A DNA stretch of 34,956 bases, taken from the NCBI GenBank assembly GCA_910589275.1, contig CAJUTH010000039.1:1-34956 (forward strand). The letters run 5' to 3'. Source of the DNA: an uncultured Dorea sp. Its GTDB lineage: Bacteria > Bacillota > Clostridia > Lachnospirales > Lachnospiraceae. Shown piece by piece: positions 1-7,346 of the stretch. The notes beneath the pieces were generated by a model, which saw nothing but the letters and a program-made list of their open reading frames with translations, made no database searches and was not told where the DNA came from. The position numbers and the translations under genes were made by a program. How positions within the stretch are numbered: the stretch's first letter is position 1; the number at the start of each line of letters is the position of its first letter.

Positions 1-1058
1 GCATGCTGCTTCGCCGCATCCTCTCCGATGCCGTTCTTTAACAGCACCCAGCCGTCGAAATAAATATTCGTGGATTCCTCCGGAACCGCAAAGGCCAGCG
101 TATACTCTTCCTCATCCGCCTGATCCATGGTGTAGACCGCGTCCCCGGACCACTGGTAATTGAGCGCCACCTTGCCGGTGATCATATCCGCCTTCCCGGA
201 ATCCGTCTCAAAGGAATAACAGTTGTCCTTCACATCCTGAAGATAATCCTGAACCCGCCCAATCGTCTCCGGCGAGGTATCGTTCATCTCCCTTTCCAGA
301 TTCTTCCGGTAATCGGCATCCTCCACAAATTCCTCGGAAGTAAGAAGCTCTGATTTGACCGCCCCCACCGCCGCAAAATAGGAATCCCTCACATTATCCT
401 TAATAGTGATCTGCCTTTTGTACGCCGGATCGTTTAGGATTCTCCAGCTTGAAGCCTCCTCTTCGCTCACCGTATCCGGATTGTACACAATACCTGTAAT
501 CCCCCACATATAGCCGGCGGCATAATCGCTCCATCGTTTCCCCTCCATCCTGTTGGTTTCAAACACCGACTGGATGTAAGGCGAAACGCCGTTTATGTAA
601 TAGTTATTCCCATCGGAGGTATCAAAAAAATCCTCCGACAAAGGCAGCAGCGCATCTTCCGCCATCAGCTTCATGATCATATATTCCGAAGGACACACCA
701 CGTCGTAGGTATCCCCCAGCGTCAGCATATTGTACAGATCCTCGTTGGTGCCGAAGGTAGAATACTCCACCTTAACCCGGATCCCATAGGTCTCGTAGTA
801 CCATTCTGTAAAATCCTCCACCATGGAACGCTCCCCGATCACGTCTCCGCTGGGAAGATCGATCGTCTCCTCCTCGTCCCAGTCCCCAAGGTCAATGTAT
901 TCCTCCCAGTTGCAGACCCTTAAGGTAACCTCTTTCTCTCTGCCATTCTTCCCCGGCGCTTTTGCCTCCGCATCTAACAAAGCCTGTGGGGACAGCGCGC
1001 AGAGCATGCAGCAGACAAAACCAAGCGCCGCCAGCCTTTTCTTTCCTTCCGCCATCAT
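1..1058 (-). CDS. potD: Spermidine/putrescine-type ABC transporter substrate-binding protein (partial, C-terminus outside window)
   Basis: Extracellular binding protein expected to capture polyamines and deliver them to the PotABC importer encoded just upstream. The first 352 codons are visible and the gene runs off the left edge. The start is ATG at 1058, which overlaps the potC stop as ATGA and has a purine-rich RBS (GGAAAGGG) upstream. Residues 1-34 form a Sec-type signal with a hydrophobic core and an AEA/KA-like cleavage site. The mature part begins with VTLRVCNWEEYID, the usual beginning of PotD/PotF-like proteins, and later contains YDVVCPSEYMI and WGITGIVYNPDTV, both typical of the family. 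Oddity: I see no clean lipobox before a cysteine, although Gram-positive binding proteins are usually lipoproteins; the Cys-rich signal (VCCMLC) might still be processed. The exact ligand (spermidine, putrescine or another cation) cannot be decided from sequence alone. Confidence 0.9.
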   Translation of the reverse strand, partial: MMAEGKKRLAALGFVCCMLCALSPQALLDAEAKAPGKNGREKEVTLRVCNWEEYIDLGDWDEEETIDLPSGDVIGERSMVEDFTEWYYETYGIRVKVEYSTFGTNEDLYNMLTLGDTYDVVCPSEYMIMKLMAEDALLPLSEDFFDTSDGNNYYINGVSPYIQSVFETNRMEGKRWSDYAAGYMWGITGIVYNPDTVSEEEASSWRILNDPAYKRQITIKDNVRDSYFAAVGAVKSELLTSEEFVEDADYRKNLEREMNDTSPETIGRVQDYLQDVKDNCYSFETDSGKADMITGKVALNYQWSGDAVYTMDQADEEEYTLAFAVPEESTNIYFDGWVLLKNGIGEDAAKQH

Positions 1059-1858
1059 ACACCATCCCTTTCCTGCCTCTTCTTCTCAGCCCTCAGATTC
1101 ATCACCAGCACCGTCAACGCAACCGTCAGGAACAATACCGTCGAAAGGGCCCACAAAGCCGTTTTTATCGTGGTCTGAGCACCCTTTGTGGCGTTAACCA
1201 CATAGGTACTGATGGTGTCAAAGGTAGCCGGCTTCGTATAGGTAGCCACAAAATAATCGTCCAGCGAAAGGGTGACCGCCAGCGCGAAGCCCGAGACGAT
1301 CCCCGGAAAAATCTGGGGGATGACCACCTTCACCAGCGCCGTAAAGGGCGCCGCCCCCAGATCCAGCGCCGCCTCATAGATGCTGGGATCCATCTGCTTA
1401 AGCTTCGGGATCACCGATAAAAATACAAAGGGCGCGCACAGCGTCACATGCCCCGCAGCCAACGGCACAAAGGTATCCTTGCTGACGCCGAACACCACCA
1501 CCAAAAGGATGCAGATGGAAAATCCGGTCACAACGTCCGCGTTAACCACCGGAATCTGGTTCATGGTAGTAATCGCAGAGGCCATGCCCTTTTTCGAATA
1601 AAATGATCCCACCGCCCCCAGCGTGCCAAGAACCGTAGCGGCAGCCGCAGAACCCACCGCCAAGACCACCGTCCCCATGATCATCCGCACCAGCTCCGGC
1701 GTGGTAAATAACGTCACATAATTTTTAACTGAAAACCCCCGGATCGCCCCGATATTCGTCGCATCCGTAAAGCTGTATACCGCCAGCACCAGAATCGGAA
1801 GGTACAAGAACAAAAGGACCAGCAAAAGAACCGTCCCTCTCCATATCTTTTTCCTCAA
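1055..1858 (-). CDS. potC: Spermidine/putrescine-type ABC transporter permease PotC
   Basis: Inner-membrane permease subunit, 267 aa, the usual length for PotC. It has about six hydrophobic segments, beginning with one at residues 9-29 (VLLLVLLFLYLPILVLAVYS). The cytoplasmic EAA loop that contacts the ATPase reads YEAALDLGAAPFTALVKVVIP around residues 160-180, with the conserved EAA...G pattern. It starts at 1858, overlapping the potB stop by four bases (ATGA), and ends overlapping the potD start in the same way, so the three genes are translationally coupled. With PotB it should form the heterodimeric translocation pore of the polyamine importer. Confidence 0.93.
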   Translation of the reverse strand: MRKKIWRGTVLLLVLLFLYLPILVLAVYSFTDATNIGAIRGFSVKNYVTLFTTPELVRMIMGTVVLAVGSAAAATVLGTLGAVGSFYSKKGMASAITTMNQIPVVNADVVTGFSICILLVVVFGVSKDTFVPLAAGHVTLCAPFVFLSVIPKLKQMDPSIYEAALDLGAAPFTALVKVVIPQIFPGIVSGFALAVTLSLDDYFVATYTKPATFDTISTYVVNATKGAQTTIKTALWALSTVLFLTVALTVLVMNLRAEKKRQERDGV

Positions 1859-2649
1859 AGCAGCGTCCCTCCTCTCGTATTTTCCTCCTCCATCCCGCTG
1901 GTAAACAGCGTAAACAGACAGATGATGGCAAGCAGAATCAGTGCGATCATCGAGCCGCCGTGCCAGTTATAGGCCGCAAAATAGCTTCCGATCAGGCTTC
2001 CCATAATATAGGTACTGTTATAGAGCATATCCAGCACCACATAGTTGGTCATCGCAGGCAGAAATACCATGGACACGCCGCTTATAATCCCCGGCAGGGA
2101 AAGGGGCAGCGTCACCTTCAGAAAGGCCTGCGTCTCCCCGGCTCCCAGATCCCTTGCCGCCTCAAGGAGCGCCCCGTCCAGTCTAGAGATCGTCGTGTAG
2201 ATCGGAAGGATCATAAAGGGCAGGAAATCGTAGCTCATCCCCACCACCGTATTAAAAAAAGGATGGTAGGCCAGATTCCCCTCAAGCCATGTAAGGATCT
2301 CCTTCAGCGCCGTAATCCGCAGCGAAAAGTTAATCCACATAGGAATCACAAACAACATCACCACCACCGACTTTGCCTTCATTCTGCTGACCGCAAGGAT
2401 ATAGGCCGCCGGATAGGCCATGAGCAGACATACCGCCGTTGTAACGATTGCAACGCCAAAACTGTAAAACAGCGTTCCCAGCGTATTGGGATCTGAGAAA
2501 AACCCGGTCAGGTTCTCCGTGGTAAACTGCCCTTGTCCATTGGTAAAGGCATAATAAAACAGCACGAACAGCGGTGCCGCCACAAAAAGCAGTAAAAAGA
2601 CTGCGTATGGGATTCCCAGCATTTTTCTGGAAAACTTCAACTGTCTCAT
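1855..2649 (-). CDS. potB: Spermidine/putrescine-type ABC transporter permease PotB
   Basis: Membrane permease of 264 aa with about six transmembrane segments; the first covers residues 12-35 (IPYAVFLLLFVAAPLFVLFY). The EAA loop is LEAARDLGAGETQAFLKVTLP at about residues 162-182. A family-typical NFSLRITALKEIL stretch lies near residue 107. It starts nine bases after the potA stop, with GGAGG-like sequence before the ATG at 2649, and its stop overlaps the potC start. It pairs with PotC to form the importer pore energised by PotA. Assignment to the polyamine subgroup rests on the operon order potABCD and the PotD-like binding protein; a related opine/2-aminoethylphosphonate-type substrate is less likely. 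Confidence 0.92.
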   Translation of the reverse strand: MRQLKFSRKMLGIPYAVFLLLFVAAPLFVLFYYAFTNGQGQFTTENLTGFFSDPNTLGTLFYSFGVAIVTTAVCLLMAYPAAYILAVSRMKAKSVVVMLFVIPMWINFSLRITALKEILTWLEGNLAYHPFFNTVVGMSYDFLPFMILPIYTTISRLDGALLEAARDLGAGETQAFLKVTLPLSLPGIISGVSMVFLPAMTNYVVLDMLYNSTYIMGSLIGSYFAAYNWHGGSMIALILLAIICLFTLFTSGMEEENTRGGTLL

Positions 2650-2658
2650 GGTTTCCTC

Positions 2659-4098
2659 CTATCTTTTTACCGTAAACGTCATCTTCTTCTCAGGCATAAT
2701 CAGCCCCACTTGATCCTCCATATTCCACAGGTATTCGTCGTCCACCACAAAATCCTGCTCCAGATCCGTATGGATCACATAGCTGTAATGGTCGCCCTTG
2801 TAGATCAGATTGCTGATATAACCTTCCACCAGCCCCTCGCTGGTTACGTCAGTCATCCGGATATCCTGAGGCTGTATAGAGACAAGAATCCGAAGCTTCA
2901 TCCGGTCAAGCTCCAGCCCATTGGCATCCAGAACGGTTCCGTCCGCATCCAGCCTGCTTCCCCTGACCAGATCCGTCAGCCTCACGTCCAAAGTAGTTCC
3001 GTTGTACTCCAGCTCATAATTCTTATTGATTTCTGCCTGAAAGATATTGGTATGGTCCTCCGCAAGCATGATGTGGATGTTGTCCGGCTCCACCGCCACG
3101 CCCACGCGCTCTCCCTCCGCCGCAGAGTGGACGGACTGGGCCACGATCTCATTTTTCCCGGACTCCACCGTGATCTCATAGTGGATCCCTTTAAAGATCA
3201 CGGAGGAAACCACGCCTCTGATAATCCCCTTCTCCGGCTTCGTCAGAATCACGTCCTCCGGCCTTACCACCGCCGTAATGTGGGTTCCTTCCTCCACGTC
3301 GTCCACACAGGCAAATTCCCCGCCGCAGAACCTAGCCTTCTTCTTTCCGGTCATAATTCCGTTAAAAATATTACTGTCCCCGATAAAATCCGCCACAAAA
3401 GCATTCACCGGCTCGTTGTAAATATCCTCCGGCGTACCGATCTGCTGCATCTTCCCCTCCGACATGACCACAATCTTATCCGACATGGTAAGCGCCTCTT
3501 CCTGATCATGCGTCACATAGATAAAGGTAATCCCAAGCTCCCTATGCATCTCCTTTAGCTCTAACTGCATCTCCTTGCGCATCTTCAAATCCAGCGCCCC
3601 CAAAGGTTCGTCTAAGAGCAGGATCTGGGGCTCGTTTACCACCGCCCTGGCAATCGCCACCCTCTGCTGCTGTCCGCCGGATAAGGTATCCGTCTTCCGG
3701 TTTTCAAACCCCTCTAAATCCACCAGCTCCAGCACCTTCTTTACCTTCTTCTCAATGAGGCGCCTTGGCATCTTTCTCTGCTTTAACCCAAAAGCAATGT
3801 TGTCAAAAATATTCATATGAGGAAACAGCGCGTACCGCTGGAACACCGTATTGATCGGCCTCTTATTCGGCGGAAGGCTGGTGATCGGCTTTCCGTTCAG
3901 AAAGATCTCCCCCTCCGTAGGGATATCAAACCCCGCGATCATCCGAAGGGTCGTCGTCTTCCCACAGCCGGAAGGGCCCAAAAAAGTCACAAACTCCCCC
4001 TGCTTCACCTCCAGATTAAAATCCGAAACCGCCGAGAATCCGTCCTCATAGGTCTTCGTAATGTGTTTTAATTCAATAATATTCGTCCTTTTATCCAT
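2659..4098 (-). CDS. potA: Spermidine/putrescine-type ABC transporter ATP-binding protein PotA, extended C-terminus
   Basis: ATPase that drives the PotBC permease. The Walker A motif GPSGCGKT is at residues 41-48, the Q-loop is in VFQRYALFP (85-93), the signature LSGGQQQR is at 139-146, Walker B LLLDEP at 160-165 and the switch His is in VTHDQE (195-200). The protein is 479 aa, about 100 longer than typical PotA (roughly 350-380). The nucleotide-binding domain ends near 235 and a TOBE-type regulatory region follows (VRPEDVILTK near 278). The extra C-terminal part carries a second TOBE-like stretch (SIQPQDIRMTD near 412), so the regulatory domain looks duplicated or expanded. It is the first structural gene of the operon, 21 bases downstream of the XRE-cupin regulator. 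Confidence 0.93.
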   Translation of the reverse strand: MDKRTNIIELKHITKTYEDGFSAVSDFNLEVKQGEFVTFLGPSGCGKTTTLRMIAGFDIPTEGEIFLNGKPITSLPPNKRPINTVFQRYALFPHMNIFDNIAFGLKQRKMPRRLIEKKVKKVLELVDLEGFENRKTDTLSGGQQQRVAIARAVVNEPQILLLDEPLGALDLKMRKEMQLELKEMHRELGITFIYVTHDQEEALTMSDKIVVMSEGKMQQIGTPEDIYNEPVNAFVADFIGDSNIFNGIMTGKKKARFCGGEFACVDDVEEGTHITAVVRPEDVILTKPEKGIIRGVVSSVIFKGIHYEITVESGKNEIVAQSVHSAAEGERVGVAVEPDNIHIMLAEDHTNIFQAEINKNYELEYNGTTLDVRLTDLVRGSRLDADGTVLDANGLELDRMKLRILVSIQPQDIRMTDVTSEGLVEGYISNLIYKGDHYSYVIHTDLEQDFVVDDEYLWNMEDQVGLIMPEKKMTFTVKR

Positions 4099-4119
4099 CT
4101 CTCAACCTCTTACTTTTCG

Positions 4120-4677
4120 CTAAAATGTAGGGGGCGTGCTGACCCAGATAAACTTCGCGGGCCCATTTCCCGGATTCTCAATCCGATGCTTCCACTTGGC
4201 CGGATAATAAAAGCTCTCCCCGGCCTTCACCTGATACGCCTTCTCCCCCAGATACAGCGTAAGGCTGCCGGATATCAGGTATCCGAATTCCTCTCCGTCA
4301 TGGGGCTTATCCTCAAACAGGCTCTGTTGAGGCTGCACTGACACCAAAAGCGGCTCCATCTGATACTTCTGGGCCGTGGGCACAATCCACTGAATACTGT
4401 TCCCCGCCTCGTCCACTTTCTCAAAAAACCCCTCTTCCGAAAAAACAAAATGCTCCTCCTCCGTCTCCTTAAAAAAGTCGGAAGCCGTCGTCCCCAGACA
4501 CTCGATCAAATCCAGAAGGGTCACCACCGACGGAGATACCTGCCCCCGTTCAAGCTGGGAAATAAATCCCTTGGTAAGCTCCGTCCGGTCCGCCAGCTCC
4601 TGCTGGGTAAAACCGTTCCGGTTCCTCAGATCTCTAATCTTCCTTCCAATCTGCTCATTTACATAGTCAACCTCCAT
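4120..4677 (-). CDS. XRE-family HTH transcriptional regulator with C-terminal cupin domain (PuuR-like)
   Basis: 185 aa two-domain regulator. Residues 6-62 form a helix-turn-helix: IGRKIRDLRNRNGFTQQELA, then LTKGFISQLERGQVSPSVVTL. Residues 110-180 form a cupin barrel (GEEFGYLISGSLTLYLGEKAYQ, then VKAGESFYYPAKWKHRIENPG) that should bind a small ligand. This architecture is that of PuuR-type regulators, which sense polyamines. Its place at the head of the pot operon, 21 bases before potA, suggests it autoregulates the operon. An upstream in-frame ATG at 4728 exists, but I chose ATG 4677: it has GAGGG and AGAAAGGA upstream, and the resulting protein begins right before the HTH. A consensus promoter and a palindrome lie just upstream. 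Whether it represses or activates is not visible. Confidence 0.9.
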   Translation of the reverse strand: MEVDYVNEQIGRKIRDLRNRNGFTQQELADRTELTKGFISQLERGQVSPSVVTLLDLIECLGTTASDFFKETEEEHFVFSEEGFFEKVDEAGNSIQWIVPTAQKYQMEPLLVSVQPQQSLFEDKPHDGEEFGYLISGSLTLYLGEKAYQVKAGESFYYPAKWKHRIENPGNGPAKFIWVSTPPTF

Positions 4678-4718
4678 AAGGCCCTCGTTCCTTTCTCTGA
4701 TTTGCAATATACCTAAAC

Positions 4719-4734
4719 TAAAAATCAATTTTTA
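4719..4734. promoter_or_regulatory. Perfect palindrome TAAAAAT-CA-ATTTTTA, candidate operator
   Basis: A 7-2-7 perfect inverted repeat lies between the -10 box and the start codon of the XRE-cupin regulator, about 15-30 bases after the predicted transcription start. It is flanked on both sides by CTAAAC (CTAAACTAAAAAT and TTTTTACTAAAC), making a composite of inverted and direct repeats. Its place would let a bound repressor block the regulator-potABCD transcript. The operator role is inferred from position only. Confidence 0.5.
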
Positions 4735-4755
4735 CTAAACTTCTACGCAGAATCA

Positions 4756-4783
4756 ATTATACTCTTATTAAACATTTTGTCAA
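4756..4783 (-). promoter_or_regulatory. Consensus sigma-A promoter of the regulator-potABCD operon
   Basis: On the minus strand, TTGACA (4778-4783) and TATAAT (4756-4761) are both perfect matches, with a 16-base spacer. This is the strongest promoter-like sequence seen in the window, so the operon probably needs active repression. Confidence 0.85.
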
Positions 4784-4874
4784 TTATTAGAACTATCTTT
4801 TTTCTATTCTTTCCGCCGCAGATTTTGAAAGCTCCGCAGGCGGTTTTTGCAGCAAAATCTATCGGATCCTGTTC

Positions 4875-4919
4875 TAAAAAAAGAAGGCCGCCGCACATAG
4901 TCCGTGCGAAAGCCTTCTG
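4875..4919 (-). terminator. Rho-independent terminator downstream of the DUF4190-like gene
   Basis: Read on the minus strand: AGAAGGC (4918-4912) pairs with GCCTTCT (4888-4882), enclosing a second stem CGCAC/GTGCG, followed by a seven-T run. It lies about 25 bases after the stop of the gene at 4945-5553 and separates that gene from the pot operon promoter. Confidence 0.85.
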
Positions 4920-4944
4920 TTTCAACGCATTCTCATGGTCATTT

Positions 4945-5553
4945 CTAAAACATTCCCATGACCACGATAAAATTAAAGACCCACATAACAATGGATATAA
5001 TGATTCCCACAACGCTGAGTATCCTTCCGGCGGTTGCCATGCCGGCCTTACTAGAACCTGCTCCCATTCTTCCCCTTGAAAATCCGATACATCCCAGCAA
5101 AATTCCCACGATCGGAATCACAAATCCAAGGATGGATGCCAGTATCCCAAGTACCAGCGCCATCGTGGCCGCTCCGGAATTATCCACCGTCTGTACCGGA
5201 ACCGGATACCCTCCGGGCATCTGCCCTTCCTGTGGCAATGGCTGCTGCAGAACTGCAAGAAGCTGTTCTAGGCTCTCCTTATAGGGCTTCTTCTGCAGCG
5301 TCCCCACAAATCCGTCCAGATTCCACTCTCCGCCAAAGGTTCCCTTCATCCACGCCTCCAGATGGAAGACTCCGTTCATATATCCCCATTTCAGGTACTT
5401 ATACCCTTCGATCGCCGCATCGCCAGTGCGGTACGCCGGCTCTCCCTTCCAGCCCGACATAATAAACCCATTCTTCTGCAGGTAATCATCCATAATAAAC
5501 TGCACAAAATCCCCCGGCTTATTTAAGACCACTTCTCTCACATATCTTGCCAT
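4945..5553 (-). CDS. Uncharacterised small membrane protein with DUF4190-like C-terminal region
   Basis: 202 aa protein of unknown function. The N-terminal ~100 residues are soluble and aromatic-rich (YKYLKWGYMNGVFHLEAWMK near 52-71). A short Pro/Gly-rich linker follows (about 108-120). The C-terminal part has two membrane segments, ALVLGILASILGFVIPIVGI (about 130-150) and ILSVVGIIISIVMWVFNFIV (about 177-197), separated by the basic loop GFSRGRMGAG. The paired glycine-rich segments with this loop resemble DUF4190-type domains found in many clostridial proteins. It has its own promoter (5639-5667) and terminator, so it is a single-gene unit between the sporulation and polyamine operons. Start ATG 5553 has GGGAG upstream. 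I cannot assign a function; a membrane-tethered sensor or housekeeping role would be guesswork. Confidence 0.8.
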   Translation of the reverse strand: MARYVREVVLNKPGDFVQFIMDDYLQKNGFIMSGWKGEPAYRTGDAAIEGYKYLKWGYMNGVFHLEAWMKGTFGGEWNLDGFVGTLQKKPYKESLEQLLAVLQQPLPQEGQMPGGYPVPVQTVDNSGAATMALVLGILASILGFVIPIVGILLGCIGFSRGRMGAGSSKAGMATAGRILSVVGIIISIVMWVFNFIVVMGMF

Positions 5554-5638
5554 AATTCTCCCATTCCTTTCCGATATTAGAAGATATCCGAATCATCTTC
5601 GGACACGCTTCCAAAATCGTTGATTCTTTCACAATAAT

Positions 5639-5667
5639 AATTTAACATATCCGGGATGGAAATGCAA
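5639..5667 (-). promoter_or_regulatory. Predicted sigma-A promoter of the DUF4190-like gene
   Basis: Minus strand TTGCAT (5662-5667), 17-base spacer ending in TGT (extended -10), then TAAATT (5639-5644). It begins about 14 bases after the spoIIIAH stop, giving a leader of about 80 bases. Confidence 0.6.
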
Positions 5668-5680
5668 GAATACGCCTTGT

Positions 5681-6313
5681 TTATTTGCCCTCCGTATTGA
5701 TCGGCGTGATCACAATATTCTCCGCCGCTATTCCTGTTTTCCTTGTTACAATGTCTTCGATCTGGGCCCGGTTGGCATCGGAAAGTTCCGCCGCGCTGAC
5801 AACGATATCCGCTCCTTCCTGTGTCAGGCTGACAACCGCCTGATCAAATCCCTTCGAGGCAAGAAGCGTCTCTGCCGCCGCTTCCTTCTCCGCAAGATCC
5901 GTCAGCGCCAGAAGCTGATTCACCGCCTCCTGCTTCTGATCGTCGCTTAAATTCTGGTTGTCAATAATCTCCATCAGGGATTCTTTATTCTTCGCCCGCA
6001 CCTGTTCTCTAGTGACCTTGGCCTCCGCCACAACTGCGCTGGCATCCCCGCTGGTAAGTACCGCCTCCCCTGGCGTCCCCTCTACGGTTCCGTCTGTTTC
6101 TTCACTGTCGTTGCTTGCAATCTCCCCATCCGTCTCCGCAAGATCCTCTTCTGAAATATCCAGAAGCTCCATATTCGCAAGCTCGCTGTTCGCTTCTGCC
6201 GCGTCCCCTTCTCCTCCAAAAATACGCCCCGAGTAATTCAGATACCCTGCAACTGCGATCATAACAGCCAGAGCTGCAATGATCACCTGATTTCTACGAA
6301 ATATTCGTTTCAC
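5681..6313 (-). CDS. spoIIIAH: Stage III sporulation protein AH
   Basis: Mother-cell membrane protein, 210 aa, that forms a ring in the intermembrane space of the engulfed forespore and binds forespore SpoIIQ in the feeding-tube channel. One N-terminal membrane segment is visible (about residues 9-26, VIIAALAVMIAVAGYLNY). A long acidic linker follows (about 35-85, rich in E, D, S and T), then the YscJ/FliF-like ring-building domain, from KVTREQVRAKNKESLMEIID to the C-terminus. The length fits clostridial SpoIIIAH. It is the last gene of the spoIIIAA-AH operon, 23 bases after spoIIIAG, with a clear AAGGAGGATGA-type RBS. I see no strong terminator after it before the next promoter. Confidence 0.95.
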   Translation of the reverse strand: MKRIFRRNQVIIAALAVMIAVAGYLNYSGRIFGGEGDAAEANSELANMELLDISEEDLAETDGEIASNDSEETDGTVEGTPGEAVLTSGDASAVVAEAKVTREQVRAKNKESLMEIIDNQNLSDDQKQEAVNQLLALTDLAEKEAAAETLLASKGFDQAVVSLTQEGADIVVSAAELSDANRAQIEDIVTRKTGIAAENIVITPINTEGK

Positions 6314-6336
6314 TGTTCATCCTCCTTGAGATAGAT

Positions 6337-6954
6337 TTAATTGCTCTTCATTACCTTTATTTTATGCGTGTCTATTTCAAATAATGCTTGCACAGCCTCA
6401 GTTATATTCTGAACCGTCACCGCGTCGTCCCCTCCCTGTGCAATTACAATGACTCCCTCCACCACCGGCGTCATCTCCTTGGTCACATAAGGCTCTCCAT
6501 TTCCATCTCCTCCGGAATATACCGTCTGCTTTGAGCTTACATTATGAACCGTGCTGCGGCTTCCTCCCTGGCTGTCCGTCTCCTGAACAGATTCGCTCTC
6601 GCTGTCCGTGTCCTTCTCAATAATCCGTTCCGAGCCGGAAGCAAGGGTCACCATCACCTCCGTCCTTCCCACTCCCTCTACCTTCGATAGAGCCGCCGCA
6701 AGCTTTTCTTCCAGATAATCTGCATAATCCTCTGCGTCAAGGCCTCTGCTCCCGCTTGCAGAAACGTTCTCAGTCCTCTCTCTTCTCTCAGTCAGCGGTT
6801 CTTCCTTCCTGTCTGACACCGGGAGAGCGATTACCAAAAGCAGCACTCCCGCAAGCAGCACGATCACCAGCCGGTCTTTTTTCATAAAGGCTCCCAGAAG
6901 CTTTTCCTTTAGATGCTCCGGGACAGGTATCTGTTTTTTCCTTCTATCTTCCAA
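6337..6954 (-). CDS. spoIIIAG: Stage III sporulation protein AG
   Basis: Component of the SpoIIIA-SpoIIQ channel; SpoIIIAG builds a large ring in the intermembrane space. A single membrane segment, DRLVIVLLAGVLLLVIALPV, is followed by a linker and the ring-building motif: EEKLAAALSKVEGVGRTEVM, then VMVTLASGSERIIEKD. The start is uncertain. The open frame reaches ATG codons at 7002 and 7065, but those would overlap spoIIIAF by 59 and 122 bases and have no good RBS. I chose TTG at 6954, nine bases after GGGGG; this gives a short cytoplasmic N-terminus (EDRRKKQIPVPEHLKEK) like that of other SpoIIIAG proteins and only an 11-base overlap. The coding assignment itself is firm. Confidence 0.88.
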   Translation of the reverse strand: MEDRRKKQIPVPEHLKEKLLGAFMKKDRLVIVLLAGVLLLVIALPVSDRKEEPLTERRERTENVSASGSRGLDAEDYADYLEEKLAAALSKVEGVGRTEVMVTLASGSERIIEKDTDSESESVQETDSQGGSRSTVHNVSSKQTVYSGGDGNGEPYVTKEMTPVVEGVIVIAQGGDDAVTVQNITEAVQALFEIDTHKIKVMKSN

Positions 6955-7336
6955 TTCGAATTTCCCCCACTTCAATCTTTCCTGCTTCCCAAGCTTCTCC
7001 ATTTCCGTCGGAATCCCGGGTTTCTTCCCCCTCAGGCCCTTCTCCCGGAAACCCTCTTTCTTCATAAAAGCCAGACACTTCTTTATCTAATTCCTGTATT
7101 TTCTCCTCCATCTGCTGCGCCGCCGCTTCATAGCTTCTTTCCGCCGAGCGAAGATACCCTTCCCCTTCCAGCCCGGATAAGCGGATGACCGGAGACAGAA
7201 TAAGCAGGATCAGGATAATCCCTGTAAAAAGCCGTATATATTTTCGATAGCCCTCCCCCGCCGCCACCTGCATAACAAGCGTGACAAGAATCATATAATA
7301 TGCGATTTTCTGGATCCATTCACAGAAATACTCCAC
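6944..7336 (-). CDS. spoIIIAF: Stage III sporulation protein AF
   Basis: Membrane component of the SpoIIIA complex in the mother cell. Two N-terminal hydrophobic segments (IAYYMILVTLVMQVAA and LFTGIILILLILSPVIRLSG) precede a soluble domain that begins with a helix (RSYEAAAQQMEEKIQELDKE). At about 130 aa it is short; the C-terminal soluble domain of typical SpoIIIAF (about 200 aa) looks truncated here, and its last codons overlap spoIIIAG. Start: the frame can begin at GTG 7345, but GTG 7336 is preceded by GAGGTGG at ideal spacing and gives MEYFCEWIQKIAYYM. It lies about ten bases after the spoIIIAE stop. Confidence 0.85.
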   Translation of the reverse strand: MEYFCEWIQKIAYYMILVTLVMQVAAGEGYRKYIRLFTGIILILLILSPVIRLSGLEGEGYLRSAERSYEAAAQQMEEKIQELDKEVSGFYEERGFPGEGPEGEETRDSDGNGEAWEAGKIEVGEIRIGR

Positions 7337-7346
7337 CTTTTCCACC

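Noticed and set aside
4743..5012. Minus-strand 89-codon open frame between the DUF4190-like gene and the pot promoter
   Set aside because: It runs through a clear terminator hairpin and into the consensus promoter and overlaps the end of a real gene in another frame.
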